A stretch of DNA of 64,000 nt from NCBI RefSeq assembly GCF_000685295.1, contig NZ_ARYL01000012.1:44778-108777 (forward strand), read 5' to 3'. The notes under the pieces were generated by a model, which was not told the origin of the DNA, searched no databases, and saw nothing but the letters and a program-made list of their open reading frames with translations. This document shows positions 28,190-36,974 of the stretch, one piece after another. The first letter of the stretch is position 1, and each line of letters starts with the position of its first letter. A program made the position numbers and the translations under genes. The stretch comes from Hyphomonas oceanitis SCH89. Its GTDB lineage: Bacteria > Pseudomonadota > Alphaproteobacteria > Caulobacterales > Hyphomonadaceae.

Positions 28190-29328
28190 GCCGGCACCGC
28201 ATGATCGGGTGCGCCGCCGCCAGACCCTCGATGTGGGGCCTTGCCGATCTTTCGACCGCCATGGAAGTAAACATAACTGAGCCCGCCAATCACGCTGAGC
28301 GGCAGGATCCACTGGAGAATATTGAGGCTCGGGTCGCCCGCCGCAGCCGATTGCACCGCGAGTTGGATGATGAGGACCGTAATCGCGCCCGCCGAGGCGA
28401 TTGCGATGCGCTTGCCATAGCCCTTTCGGCTAAAATCGCCGCCAAGGACGGCAAAGATCGCTATCAAGGCCATGACGATATTGAGCAAGGGCGTCGTCAG
28501 GCGGGAATGGCCTTCAGCCAGTAGCGTGTCGGCGTCCTTGGCTTCGAAATAGTTGGATCGGTCGATGAAGAAGAGCTCGTAGAGGAACTTGTCCGACGCC
28601 TTGAGGCGCAGGTCTGCGTCTTCCTTCATGAAATCACTGAGATCGAACATGTACTGGTCGAATTCGAGGATCGACAGCTGTTGGTTCTCATCGAGCTGCT
28701 GGCTGATAGCATCGCGCAGCAGGAGCGTGGGGCGGCCCTCGACCTCGACCAGTGCCGCGCTGCGAGCCAGGATGTCGGTCGGGAATTCCGGGTCGGTCAT
28801 GTCCGAAATCAGCACGCCGCGCAGTTCGCCCCCGATCTGCTCGCGGGCATAGAAGGTCAGTCGTTCGCCATTGGAGGTGAACTGGCCGGGGCGGATGAGG
28901 GCTGCGGCGAGGTCTGCCCGGGCCATGGAGACGGTTTCGCGCATGGCCCTTTGGGCCGAGGGCTGGACCCAGAGGTTCACCGCGAGATGGGCAATGGCGC
29001 ACAAGACCGCGAGGCGCATGAGGGGCGACGCGATCTGCCAGGGCGTCATGCCGGCGGCCTGTGCGACGACGATCTCGCTGTCCTTGTGGATGCGGTTAAG
29101 CGACCAGACGCCGGCGACGAAGAGGGCGAGCGGCGTCAAAAGGGCGATCACCTGCGGCGCACCCAGCATCACGATGTAGAAGTATGTCAGCGCTGACTGG
29201 CGGTTCTCGAGGATGAGATCCGTGCGCGCGAGGCCCTGCGCAAGGAGCGCAAGCATCGCGAGACCACCGACGATGATGAGCACGGCGCGCAAGACTTCAT
29301 AGAAGAGATAGGTCTGTACTTTGCTCAT
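28186..29328 (-). CDS. lptF: LPS export ABC transporter permease LptF
   Basis: A 380-residue partner of LptG with the same layout: N-terminal helices (YLFYEVLRAVLIIVGG), a periplasmic domain and C-terminal helices. The signature SRLTTPLLNIVMALIAIF precedes the last helices. It is divergent from pepA, as in many Gram-negative genomes, with 122 bp between the starts. Confidence 0.94.
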   Translation of the reverse strand: MSKVQTYLFYEVLRAVLIIVGGLAMLALLAQGLARTDLILENRQSALTYFYIVMLGAPQVIALLTPLALFVAGVWSLNRIHKDSEIVVAQAAGMTPWQIASPLMRLAVLCAIAHLAVNLWVQPSAQRAMRETVSMARADLAAALIRPGQFTSNGERLTFYAREQIGGELRGVLISDMTDPEFPTDILARSAALVEVEGRPTLLLRDAISQQLDENQQLSILEFDQYMFDLSDFMKEDADLRLKASDKFLYELFFIDRSNYFEAKDADTLLAEGHSRLTTPLLNIVMALIAIFAVLGGDFSRKGYGKRIAIASAGAITVLIIQLAVQSAAAGDPSLNILQWILPLSVIGGLSYVYFHGGRKIGKAPHRGSGGGAPDHAVPA

Positions 29329-29450
29329 ATGCTCAAATTGACAGTCATTTCCGGCTAGTCTGCATCATATAGGGCATGCTTTTTTCTTAGCTAACGAGTT
29401 GCGCTGCGCGCGTCGACGTTTACTTTCCGTCACAAACGGAGATTACTCAT

Positions 29451-30917
29451 ATGAAGATTTCATTCGCCGACGCCGCCAAGGCCGACATCGTTGCCTTTAT
29501 CGTAGACGAGGGCGACGGTCTGCCGGGGGCTGCAGCGGACATGGATGCGGCTTCGGGCGGCCTGCTGACCGAAGCCCTGTCGGGCGCGCGCTTTGATGGC
29601 AAGAAGGACCAGCAAGCTGTTGTGGTTCTGCCGAAAGGCGGCGATGCCCGCCGCGCCGTGCTGATCGGCGGCGGCAAGCCCAAGAAGCGCGATGCGCGCG
29701 TTTACGAGTCGCTTGGCGCCAATCTGGTGAAATCGCATGCCAAGGGCGGCTTCAAGTCGATGGCCGTGCATGTGGCCAGCGCCGAGGATGCCGCACGGGT
29801 CGCACTTGGCGCCAAGCTGGCTGCGTACCGGTTTGATACTTATTTCACGAAACTGAAGGCGGACCAGAAGCCGAGCCTGACGTCGCTGACGTTTATCGTC
29901 GACGATGCGAAGGCCGCCAAGGCCGCCTTCGCGCCGCTGGACGCCGCCGCCGAAGGCACGAACATGGCGCGCGACCTGGTAAACCTGCCGCCGAACGACC
30001 TGTATCCCGAAAGCTTTGCCGGGCGCCTGAAGGACCTCAAGGAATTCGGCGTCGAGGTGGAAATCCTTGGCGAGAAGGAAATGAAGAAGCTGGGCATGGG
30101 CGCGCTGCTGGGCGTCGGCCAAGGCTCGCGCAAGGAAAGCCAGCTCGGCATCATGAAATGGATGGGCGGCGCTGAAGGCGAGGATCCGGTGATCCTGGTC
30201 GGCAAGGGCGTCTGCTTCGACACGGGCGGCATCTCGCTGAAGCCGGGACCGGGCATGGAAGACATGCGCGGCGACATGGGCGGCGCAGCCGCTGTGACCG
30301 GCACGATCCGCGCGCTGGCCGCCCGCAAGGCGAGAGTGAACGTGGTGGGCCTCGTTGGCCTCGTCGAGAACATGCCCGACGGCGATGCGATCCGCCCCGG
30401 TGACATTCTCACATCGGCCAGCGGCCAGACGATTGAAGTGCAGAACACGGACGCCGAAGGGCGCCTCGTTCTCTGTGATGTGCTCTGGTACGCGCAGGAG
30501 CATTTCAAGCCGAAAGCCATTGTCGACCTCGCAACGCTGACCGGCGCCATCGTGATCTCGCTCGGCCATCACCATGCCGGCCTGTTCACGGGCAGCGACG
30601 ACCTCGCTGACGAGCTGACCAAGGCGGGCCTTCACGAGGGCGAGCGCGTGTGGCGCCTTCCGATGGGCCCGGAATATGACAGCCTGCTGAAATCCAAGTT
30701 TGCCGACATGCGCAACATTGGCGGCCGGGCCGCGGGCTCAATCACGGCGGCGCAGTTCCTGAAACGCTTCGTCAAGGACGGCGTGAAGTGGGCGCACCTC
30801 GATATTGCCGGTGTGGCATGGGTTGAAGGCCAGAAGGCCGCGTTTGACGTGACCTGGGCATCCGGCTTCGGCCCGCGCCTGCTGGATCGCTGGATCGCGC
30901 AGAACTACGAGGACTGA
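29451..30917 (+). CDS. pepA: Leucyl aminopeptidase (M17)
   Basis: A 488-residue cytosolic M17 aminopeptidase. The C-terminal catalytic domain has the two-metal ligands in VGKGVCFDTGGISLK and NTDAEGRLVL, and the bicarbonate-binding region follows. The N-terminal macro-like domain occupies about residues 1-160. The start follows CGGAGATTACTCAT. Some M17 proteins also bind DNA (PepA/XerA); nothing here distinguishes that role. The 3' flank is the large palindromic repeat. Confidence 0.95.
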   Translation: MKISFADAAKADIVAFIVDEGDGLPGAAADMDAASGGLLTEALSGARFDGKKDQQAVVVLPKGGDARRAVLIGGGKPKKRDARVYESLGANLVKSHAKGGFKSMAVHVASAEDAARVALGAKLAAYRFDTYFTKLKADQKPSLTSLTFIVDDAKAAKAAFAPLDAAAEGTNMARDLVNLPPNDLYPESFAGRLKDLKEFGVEVEILGEKEMKKLGMGALLGVGQGSRKESQLGIMKWMGGAEGEDPVILVGKGVCFDTGGISLKPGPGMEDMRGDMGGAAAVTGTIRALAARKARVNVVGLVGLVENMPDGDAIRPGDILTSASGQTIEVQNTDAEGRLVLCDVLWYAQEHFKPKAIVDLATLTGAIVISLGHHHAGLFTGSDDLADELTKAGLHEGERVWRLPMGPEYDSLLKSKFADMRNIGGRAAGSITAAQFLKRFVKDGVKWAHLDIAGVAWVEGQKAAFDVTWASGFGPRLLDRWIAQNYED

Positions 30918-30932
30918 TGTGGACAACCAGGC

Positions 30933-31070
30933 GCCTTCCTTATCCTCCCCCGCCTGCGGGGGAGGTGCCCCGCAGGGGCGGAGGGGGCGTTTTGCGTCCG
31001 TGGAAGGGTTCCCCCCTCCGAGCTGCTGCGCAGCCCACCTCCCCCGCAGGCGGGGGAGGATAAGGAAGGC
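30933..31070. repeat. Large intergenic palindromic repeat (35-bp perfect inverted arms)
   Basis: The 35-bp arm at 30933-30967 is the exact reverse complement of 31036-31070. Each arm also contains its own near-palindrome, CCTCCCCCGCCTGCGGGGG. The 68-bp centre carries a second inner pairing (GCGGAGGGGG with CCCCCCTCCG), so the unit can fold into one long hairpin. The layout matches dispersed palindromic repeats of GC-rich alphaproteobacteria. It spans nearly the whole pepA-holC gap, and its right arm carries the AAGGAAGG sequence just before the holC start. Confidence 0.9.
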
Positions 31071-31072
31071 TC

Positions 31073-31549
31073 ATGACTGACGCGCCTGCTTCCCCCGAAT
31101 GGTGGTTCTACCATCTCTCCCGCACGACGCTGGAGCAGGCGGCGGCGCCGTTGATGGCGAAATGCCTCGAAGCCGGGTGGCGCGTGCTGGCGGTTTCGCC
31201 CAGTGCGGAGCGCCGGGCGGCGCTGGACGCCGCGCTGTGGACCTATGAGGACAAGAGCTTCCTGCCGCATGGCCAGGCCGAGGCGCCGGGGCTGGACGCC
31301 GCGCGCCAGCCGGTGCTGCTGTCAGCCAAGGCCGAGAATGTAAACGGCGCGGCGGCTCTGGTGCTGATGGACGGCGTCACCGTGCCTGTGGATGCGCCCT
31401 ATACGCGCTGTATGGTGATGTTCGACGATGGCGACAGCGGCGCGCGGACCAAGGCGCGGGCGCAGTTCAAGGCCGCCAAGGATGCTGGCCTCGTGACACG
31501 CTACTTCCAGCAGACACCGAAGGGTGGCTGGAGCGAGGCAGGCGTCTAG
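31073..31549 (+). CDS. holC: DNA polymerase III chi subunit
   Basis: A 158-residue HolC, the clamp-loader accessory protein that links the replisome to SSB. Family segments [27 protein letters not shown] and [13 protein letters not shown] are clear. The ribosome-binding site AAGGAAGG (31062-31069) belongs to the palindromic repeat. The pepA-holC order is conserved in proteobacteria. Its stop overlaps the convergent yjdM-like stop by 4 bp. Confidence 0.93.
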   Translation: MTDAPASPEWWFYHLSRTTLEQAAAPLMAKCLEAGWRVLAVSPSAERRAALDAALWTYEDKSFLPHGQAEAPGLDAARQPVLLSAKAENVNGAAALVLMDGVTVPVDAPYTRCMVMFDDGDSGARTKARAQFKAAKDAGLVTRYFQQTPKGGWSEAGV

Positions 31550-31881
31550 GCCTTCTTCACGAACTCGGATTTGAGACCCATGGCGCCGATGCCGTCGATC
31601 TTGCAGTCGATGTCGTGGTCGCCATCGGTGAGGCGGATGTTCTTCACCTTGGTGCCGCGCTTCACAACGAGGGAGCTGCCTTTCACCTTCAGGTCCTTGA
31701 TGACGGTGACCGTGTCGCCATCGGCGAGCGGGTTGCCGTTGGAATCCTTGATGACCTTGTCGCCAGCCTCTGCGGCCTCGCCTGCGGCCCATTCATGGGC
31801 ACATTCCGGGCAGACCAGCATGGTGCCGTCTTCATAGGTGAATTCGGACTGGCATTTGGGGCAGGGGGGCAGGGCGGTCAT
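31546..31881 (-). CDS. YjdM/PhnA-family zinc-ribbon protein
   Basis: A 111-residue protein with an N-terminal zinc ribbon (CPKC at residues 7-10 and CPEC at 24-27) and the C-terminal PhnA-like beta domain ending in LKSEFVKKA. Members were once named PhnA by association with alkylphosphonate genes but are not known to be phosphonoacetate hydrolases. Function is unsettled. No phosphonate gene is nearby. Confidence 0.9.
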   Translation of the reverse strand: MTALPPCPKCQSEFTYEDGTMLVCPECAHEWAAGEAAEAGDKVIKDSNGNPLADGDTVTVIKDLKVKGSSLVVKRGTKVKNIRLTDGDHDIDCKIDGIGAMGLKSEFVKKA

Positions 31882-32026
31882 GGCGTGGTCCTTGGGCGGC
31901 AGTGATAATCGCCCCTAAGCCGCATCCCGCTTCTGCGCAAGGTAGCCCTCTGCGCTTGCCCCGGCGGGCAGGCGCCGCTATAGGCCGCGCCAACACTCCC
32001 CTTTCCAGCACAACAGGAACTTCCCC

Positions 32027-32449
32027 ATGGCTGTCCAGCGTACATTTTCCATCATCAAGCCTGACGCGACCAACCGTAACCTGACCGGCGCGATCAATGC
32101 CGTGATCGAAAAAGCAGGCCTGCGCATCATCGCCCAGCGCCGCATCCAGATGAGCCAGGCCCAGGCCGAGGAATTCTACGGCGTCCACAAGGAACGCCCC
32201 TTCTTTGGTGAGCTGGTCGAGTTCATGACGTCTGCACCGGTTGTGGTTCAGGTTCTCGAAGGCGAGAACGGCGTAGCTGCCTATCGCGACGTGATGGGCG
32301 CGACGAACCCTGCTGACGCGGCCGATGGCACGATCCGCAAACTGTTCGCGCTGTCGATCGGCGAAAACTCGGTCCACGGTTCGGACTCCGCAGAGAACGC
32401 CGAAATCGAAATCGCGCAATTCTTCACGGCTGACCAGATCGTCGGCTAA
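32027..32449 (+). CDS. ndk: Nucleoside-diphosphate kinase
   Basis: A 140-residue NDK that balances NTP pools by ping-pong phosphotransfer. The phospho-histidine is His117 in NSVHGSDS, and the opening [10 protein letters not shown] is the standard Kpn-loop start. Length is normal. An intrinsic terminator follows 39 bp after the stop. Confidence 0.97.
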   Translation: MAVQRTFSIIKPDATNRNLTGAINAVIEKAGLRIIAQRRIQMSQAQAEEFYGVHKERPFFGELVEFMTSAPVVVQVLEGENGVAAYRDVMGATNPADAADGTIRKLFALSIGENSVHGSDSAENAEIEIAQFFTADQIVG

Positions 32450-32488
32450 GCCTGCGCAGCCCTCCGGGGCAGCAGAGATTCAAGAGAG

Positions 32489-32517
32489 GGCCCAGCCGGA
32501 AGGCTGGGCCTTTTTTT
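32489..32517 (+). terminator. Intrinsic terminator after ndk
   Basis: GGCCCAGCC pairs with GGCTGGGCC across a GGAA tetraloop and is followed by seven T residues. This is a strong Rho-independent terminator for ndk. Confidence 0.92.
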
Positions 32518-32552
32518 GTTGGGATTGATGTATTTACCTGGCGGGCAAAAAT

Positions 32553-32933
32553 TCAAGGCACATAAACGAGCCCCGGCTGAAATATGAAATCTTGACCGTT
32601 TTTCCGGACTTTCACATGCAGTACGAGGTCGCTTGTTAGGGTTGCTCCCGCTGACAGATCGACAAGTACTTCCCAATACTCTTCCATCCACCGGTAGATT
32701 GACGTGTCCCATGTGCTCGCGTCGAGCGGGGCCAAGGAATCTGGATAATCTTGAATATTGGCGCGATTGATTTTTGCGAAGTCTGGATCTTCGTACTGGG
32801 AAACTTGCGGAAGACTGCTCAGCTCAAAATCTCCCGCTGCGAGCGCATCAGCTATTTGCTTCAAGGCGGCCCGCCATTCTGTCGGGATCGGAAGTTCACG
32901 ATCTCCATTTTTCTTTACGGGAACATCAGACAT
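32553..32933 (-). CDS. DUF7668-type protein
   Basis: A 126-residue acidic protein. The segments WRAALKQIADALAAGDFEL, STWDTSIYRWMEEYWEVLVD and the ending GLVYVP match the pattern I recall for DUF7668 proteins, found scattered in bacteria near accessory loci. Two counted 60-base rows are about 42-50% G+C, below the surroundings. It stands alone between the ndk terminator and the broken hydrolase. Function is unknown; an immunity-like role is only a guess from the genomic habits of such genes. Confidence 0.65.
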   Translation of the reverse strand: MSDVPVKKNGDRELPIPTEWRAALKQIADALAAGDFELSSLPQVSQYEDPDFAKINRANIQDYPDSLAPLDASTWDTSIYRWMEEYWEVLVDLSAGATLTSDLVLHVKVRKNGQDFIFQPGLVYVP

Positions 32934-33043
32934 GGGAAGCCCTGCGGTTGTGAACGAAGTCTCGTCGATTGCGGAAATAAATCACAGCGTCAAATAGAGG
33001 GCTTTTCAAGCTTCAGAGGCGCCACCATTTCGCCCCCCTCGTA

Positions 33044-33984
33044 TCATTCAGCCAGCAGGCTGTCGAACTCGCTGCGGAGGTCGGGGTGGTGGCCGAGGAG
33101 GAGGTGGCCGCCGTGGTCCAGGGGCAGGAAGCGGCTTTGGGGTATGCGGGCGGCGAGGGTTGATCCGACGGCGAACGGGTTCAGCCGGTCGTCGCGCGCA
33201 TGCACGATCAGGACTTGGGCGCGGATGGCTTCCAGATTGTAGGTGGCGGACGGATCGACGGCGGCGCCCTCATTATTGACCCCGGCAAGGCGGCGCGAGG
33301 CGGGGAGGAAGGTATCGATCAGGTCGCGAACGAACAGCGCCTCTTCGTCAGACAGGCCCTCGCGCAGGTCGGCGCGGGCATCGAAGGCGGCCTCCAGCTG
33401 GTGGCGCGCGACCTTGGTGAGCGTCCAGTAGATCACGTCATTGCCGAGGAGCGCCGAATAGGCCCAGGTCGGGATCGGGCGATCCGCCACTTCGGGCGAA
33501 AAGGGCGTGAACGAGGCGACAGCAGCATCATGCGGTCGGTCCGTTCGGGATACATGGCGGCAAACTGGAGGGACGGGGGCACGCCGCCCGACATAGCGAG
33601 GATGCTGACACGGCCAATGCCCAGCGTATCAAGGAGATCGGCGAAGGCCTCAGCTTGCGCCGCTGTCGAGGGCGTCTCAGGCAGGGCGCTGCCGAGATAG
33701 CCGAAGCGGGAAACGGAAATCCATCTGTACCCGTCGCCGCCAATGGCCTGCGCCAGGATGCGGCCCTGATCGAACCCGCCGCCCGCGCCGTGGACGACGA
33801 GCACAGGCGGCCCTTTGCCCCAGCTGGCATATTCGATGGGGCCGTGCCGGGTTTCGGCGAGGGAGCGTTCCGCCTCCAGCGCGGTGATCCGCTGCCGCGT
33901 CTCGGCCAGTGCCAGCAGGACAATCGCCAACATGGCCAGCAGCAGGAGCGCGGCGGCGATGAGGAAGATGCGCAAGACAGTCAT
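33044..33984 (-). pseudogene. Frameshifted alpha/beta hydrolase
   Basis: Two overlapping frames together make one hydrolase. The 5' part (33984 to 33433) encodes an N-terminal membrane segment, the VVHGAGGGFD oxyanion region and the nucleophile elbow AMSGGV. The 3' part (through 33044) encodes the acid and histidine motifs HARDDRLNP and LDHGGH. Reading must move by one base at about 33510-33525, just after DRMMLLSP, to join them. It is either a decaying gene or a base-call error; no slippery site is evident. Confidence 0.75.
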
Positions 33985-34096
33985 GTGCCGGGCCTCTCTT
34001 CGTCTTCGATCATGGTGGCGGATTGTGTGTGTGACTAGAGCGCGGGACATGCGGATCTGCAAGGGGCTGATCCGGGTGCGTGAACCGCCCCGCGCG

Positions 34097-34951
34097 CTAG
34101 TCCTTCTCCTCGCTCATTTCGTCGCTGACCTGGCCCCAGGCGAGCATGGCGAAGAGGCCGGTGCCGCCGAGCACGTTGTCGAGGAGAGCGGGCAGGAGGT
34201 TGATGGTGATCAGCTTGAAAATGTTCGCCTCACCGGTGACCGCCAGCAGGAACAGCTCTGCCGAGCCGACAACGACGTGGGCCATGTCGCCGAGGGCGAT
34301 GATATAGGTGAAGAGCACGATCACCCAGAACTCGCTGCCCTCGGCGCTGGGCAGCATCCAGACGATGGCGGCGATCAGGAAGCCTGCGGGAATGGCCTTC
34401 ACAAATGTGTCGGAGGCGCTCCACGCGGCGACATGGTGGCTGATCTCGACGGCGGCGGCGGTGACTTCCGGCGTGAGGATGCCGCCATAGGCGATGAGCA
34501 GGGCGGCGAGGAAGGTGCCAATCATGTTCGCGGTGAAGACGATGCCCCAGAGCCGCGCCGTGCCGAACATGGTACGGCGGCAGGGGTGGGCGAGTGTGGG
34601 CAGCACGGTTGTGATCGTGTTCTCGGTGAAGAGCTGCATGCGCGACAGCATCACGAGCAGGAAGCCCGACGTGTAGCCGAGATTCTCGATGAGGCCACGC
34701 CATGGTGCGTCCGGCAGGTGTGACCGGAACATCGCTTCGGTCATGAGGGAGAGGGAGATGCCTGCGCCGGCGGCGATGCCGGACCACCACATGGCCGATT
34801 GCGGGCGCTTGAGTTCGGATTCGCCCTCCTGACGGATCGTCTCGTAGACGACGCGCGATTTGAGGCGTGTGAGCTTCTTGGCTTCGACCTGCTCCTCGGC
34901 GGAGATGTGGTCGTCAGTGCCGTCTTCCGGCGGGGCTGTTGGTTCGTTCAT
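34097..34951 (-). CDS. YfdC-like formate/nitrite transporter family protein
   Basis: A 284-residue FNT-family membrane protein with an N-terminal acidic, charged cytoplasmic region of about 55 residues and six predicted helices. The segment LFTENTITTVLP and the helix-break HVVVGSAELFLLAVTGE resemble the E. coli YfdC subgroup rather than FocA or NirC. The transported anion is unknown. The gene begins about 60 bp downstream of the GST stop on the same strand. Confidence 0.85.
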   Translation of the reverse strand: MNEPTAPPEDGTDDHISAEEQVEAKKLTRLKSRVVYETIRQEGESELKRPQSAMWWSGIAAGAGISLSLMTEAMFRSHLPDAPWRGLIENLGYTSGFLLVMLSRMQLFTENTITTVLPTLAHPCRRTMFGTARLWGIVFTANMIGTFLAALLIAYGGILTPEVTAAAVEISHHVAAWSASDTFVKAIPAGFLIAAIVWMLPSAEGSEFWVIVLFTYIIALGDMAHVVVGSAELFLLAVTGEANIFKLITINLLPALLDNVLGGTGLFAMLAWGQVSDEMSEEKD

Positions 34952-35012
34952 TATGGGGACAACTGTTGGGGCGCGATAAGGTTGCCGTCAATCATGCGGT
35001 CATTTGGGCGCA

Positions 35013-35654
35013 TCACTCCCCGAGCGCCGCAGCCCATTCCCTCGTGGCCTCGCATGTGTCCATTGCCCGGCGATAGCCGTCGCGGTCGGTGGTGCGAGCG
35101 ACATAGGCCTGCTCTGCTTCCGTGAGGGGTACGCCACCAGCGCGGCGGGCGAATTGCAGCGCATAGGTGATCGAGATGTCGGCGGCGGTGAAGGCGTCGC
35201 CAGCCATGTAGCGCGCTTCGGCGAGGCGGCGGGCGACGATGGTGCGGCGGCTCTCGAAGGTCTGCATGGCCTTGCGGGCGCCCCAATTGTCTTTCTCTTC
35301 CTCGGGCGCGAGCATCTTGCTGACCACGACGAAGAACATGGAGGCAGCGAGGCCTGCCTCGCCGAGGTGGAGGAATTGCTGGTAGAGGGGGAAGGCGGGA
35401 TTGTGCGGGTCGGGGGCGAGCGGCGTCGGCCCGTAACGGGCCAGCAGGTATTCCATGATGGCGATGGATTCGACCATTATGGCATCGCCGTCCTGTAGCG
35501 CGGGGATGAAGCCGGCAGGGTTGATGGCCAGGAATTCGGGATCGTTCTCGACACCGGCCAGCATGTCGACGGGGCGCAGCCGGTAGGGCAGGCCCATTTC
35601 TTCGAGCAGCCAGACGACACGGAAACCGCGGCCCTCGCCGTATACGGTGATCAT
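35013..35654 (-). CDS. Glutathione S-transferase family protein
   Basis: A 213-residue GST. I chose the ATG at 35654 because the thioredoxin fold starts directly after it (MITVYGEGRGFRVVWLLEEM). The open frame extends upstream into a structured non-coding segment. The cis-proline and the glutathione gamma-glutamyl site are read in NPAGFIPALQDGDAIMVES. The C-terminal helical domain is complete. Substrate unknown. Confidence 0.88.
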   Translation of the reverse strand: MITVYGEGRGFRVVWLLEEMGLPYRLRPVDMLAGVENDPEFLAINPAGFIPALQDGDAIMVESIAIMEYLLARYGPTPLAPDPHNPAFPLYQQFLHLGEAGLAASMFFVVVSKMLAPEEEKDNWGARKAMQTFESRRTIVARRLAEARYMAGDAFTAADISITYALQFARRAGGVPLTEAEQAYVARTTDRDGYRRAMDTCEATREWAAALGE

Positions 35655-35731
35655 TGCTGAATGCCCCTGTGCACGTTGGCTGTATCCTAATTCTACGGGA
35701 GCGTACGTGCAACGGCGATGGCAACAGCACG

Positions 35732-35765
35732 AAAAGCCGGACGGGCAGGAAGCCCTCCGGTTTTT
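35732..35765. terminator. Terminator-like hairpin with A and T tracts, not behind a known gene
   Basis: CCGGA and GGGC pair with GCCC and TCCGG around a short loop. AAAA precedes and TTTTT follows the stem, giving intrinsic-terminator form on both strands. On the minus strand it lies 78 bp upstream of the GST start; on the plus strand no gene ends before it. It may end an unannotated RNA or act as an attenuator. Confidence 0.55.
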
Positions 35766-36004
35766 AGCGATAGAAGCGAGCGGGGAAAACAGGGCCGCTG
35801 GCATGGATGGTGTTTTGGGAAGTCAGGTTGCGATCCTGCTTCCCCCGCTTGCCGCCGCCCGGTGGGGCCGGGCAGCATGAGAAGTATCGCATGGGGGCAT
35901 GTGGGGTTGGGTTGGAGTGGTAGGACAGGCGGCGGGGATTGGTGCGTGGGAGCGGAAAGCCGCCTTCCTCTCCCTGCGCGGACGAACGCGAGTCGTGAGG
36001 AAGT

Positions 36005-36030
36005 GGGGCGCCGCCTGGAAGCGGCGCCCC
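36005..36030 (-). terminator. GC-rich hairpin after the GNAT gene
   Basis: GGGGCGCCGC pairs perfectly with GCGGCGCCCC across a CTGGAA loop, starting 7 bp after the GNAT stop on the minus strand. No T-run follows. The perfect 10-bp stem and its position suggest a transcript end or 3'-stabilising structure. Confidence 0.5.
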
Positions 36031-36037
36031 GGATATG

Positions 36038-36472
36038 TCAGCCTTCTGATGGCGAGAATGCCAGTTTCAGCGTCTCTTGCCCGGAGGCTTCGTGAACGTA
36101 TTCACCGACCTGTCGGAAGCCGTACCGGTCATAGAAGGCACGGCCGATGGCATTGGCCTTGAACACTTCCAGCGTGACGGCGCCCTTCTTCGACACCGCG
36201 AAATCCATCATGGCGCGGCCGTAGCCTTGCCCATGATGTTCGGGTTGGAGGAAGATGGCGCCGACTTCTGCATCAACGAGCGCGATGAAGCCGATGGGTA
36301 TGCCTGCGCCTTCCAGCACCCAGATGTCAGCGAATTGGGGATAAACGTTCCTCACATTCTCCGCCTCCGCGTCCAGAAACGGCGTGGAGAGAAACGGATG
36401 GGCGCGTTCGCTGGCAGCACGCCAGATGGAGACCACAGCGTCAGCGTCGTGGTCAGTATAGGGCCTGATCAT
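36038..36472 (-). CDS. GNAT-family N-acetyltransferase
   Basis: A 144-residue GNAT protein. The acetyl-CoA pyrophosphate loop reads HHGQGYGRAMMD, and the C-terminal strand-helix ANAIGRAFYDRYGFRQVGEY is typical of the family. The acceptor is unknown. It is a monocistronic gene flanked by hairpins. Confidence 0.87.
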   Translation of the reverse strand: MIRPYTDHDADAVVSIWRAASERAHPFLSTPFLDAEAENVRNVYPQFADIWVLEGAGIPIGFIALVDAEVGAIFLQPEHHGQGYGRAMMDFAVSKKGAVTLEVFKANAIGRAFYDRYGFRQVGEYVHEASGQETLKLAFSPSEG

Positions 36473-36499
36473 TGTCAGAGACCTCTTTCATGGTTTGCG

Positions 36500-36517
36500 G
36501 CCCGGCGAATGCCGGGC
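36500..36517. repeat. Short palindrome GCCCGGCGAATGCCGGGC
   Basis: A 7-bp perfect stem with a GAAT loop, upstream of the GNAT gene. It shares the CCCGGCG/GCCGGG core with the pair of palindromes at 47251-47330, so it appears to belong to one dispersed family. The rest of 36518-36752 contains no gene I can support. Confidence 0.55.
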
Positions 36518-36752
36518 GCGTGTTTTCGGGATTTTGTGGATCAAGTCAAAGGGCTCAGCGTGGCGAGGCACGGCGAGACTGATCTTCTGCAACTTGTTTT
36601 GGCCGCACCATGCGCGCCAATATTATCGGGACATAAAATCTCCGGTTCGATGTGGGGATCATACCGCATCAGGCCCCTGTTTCCAAGAGTTGACCCATTG
36701 GGCCCTGTTTTGACGCCTCTTCCTTGAGTCACCTGATCAGCGAGGGAAGGCC

Positions 36753-36974
36753 GTGCCGAATTTACCACATGTACCGATGCCCAAATGGACCTGCGCCAAG
36801 TGCGGCGCCGAGAACAATATCAACGTGTCGCGCTGTTCGAATTGCGACGAGATGCGCGCTGCGGGGCAGGCGTTCAACAATGGCGCGACATCGGTGAATG
36901 CGGCGTTGCGGCAGGCGATTGATGATGCGAAGGCCGAAGCGATGAAGAGCCTGAAGAAGCCGCCGGGAGCTTAG
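36753..36974 (+). CDS. Small RanBP2-type zinc-finger protein
   Basis: A 73-residue protein with a single W-x-C-x2-C-x10-C-x2-C finger (WTCAKCGAENNINVSRCSNC), the RanBP2/NZF pattern, and a basic helical tail. I use the GTG at 36753, with GAGG seven bases upstream; an ATG at 36777 just before the finger is an alternative. Such fingers bind ubiquitin or RNA in eukaryotes; the bacterial role is unknown. It converges on purN with a 4-bp overlap. Confidence 0.65.
   Translation: MPNLPHVPMPKWTCAKCGAENNINVSRCSNCDEMRAAGQAFNNGATSVNAALRQAIDDAKAEAMKSLKKPPGA

Larger units (their letters stand above)
35655..36037. other. Gene-free segment with several hairpins (possible structured RNA)
   Basis: I see no convincing protein-coding gene in these 383 bp; the short open frames have GC-skewed composition and no recognisable product. 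There are strong hairpins at 35737-35760, 35817-35844 (GGGAAG-t-CAGG with CCTG-CTTCCC) and 35857-35873 (GCCCGG with CCGGGC), plus the GNAT terminator at 36005-36030. The minus strand could encode a structured RNA ending at the terminator-like hairpin. No match to RNase P, SRP, tmRNA or 6S RNA hallmarks was seen. Confidence 0.4.

Noticed and set aside
30933..31070. CRISPR or transposon end
   Set aside because: Only one inverted pair exists, with no spacer array, target duplication or transposase.
35718..36095. A 125-residue open frame across the structured segment
   Set aside because: Composition is Gly/Arg/Ser-rich with no ribosome-binding site, and it runs into the GNAT gene on the other strand.
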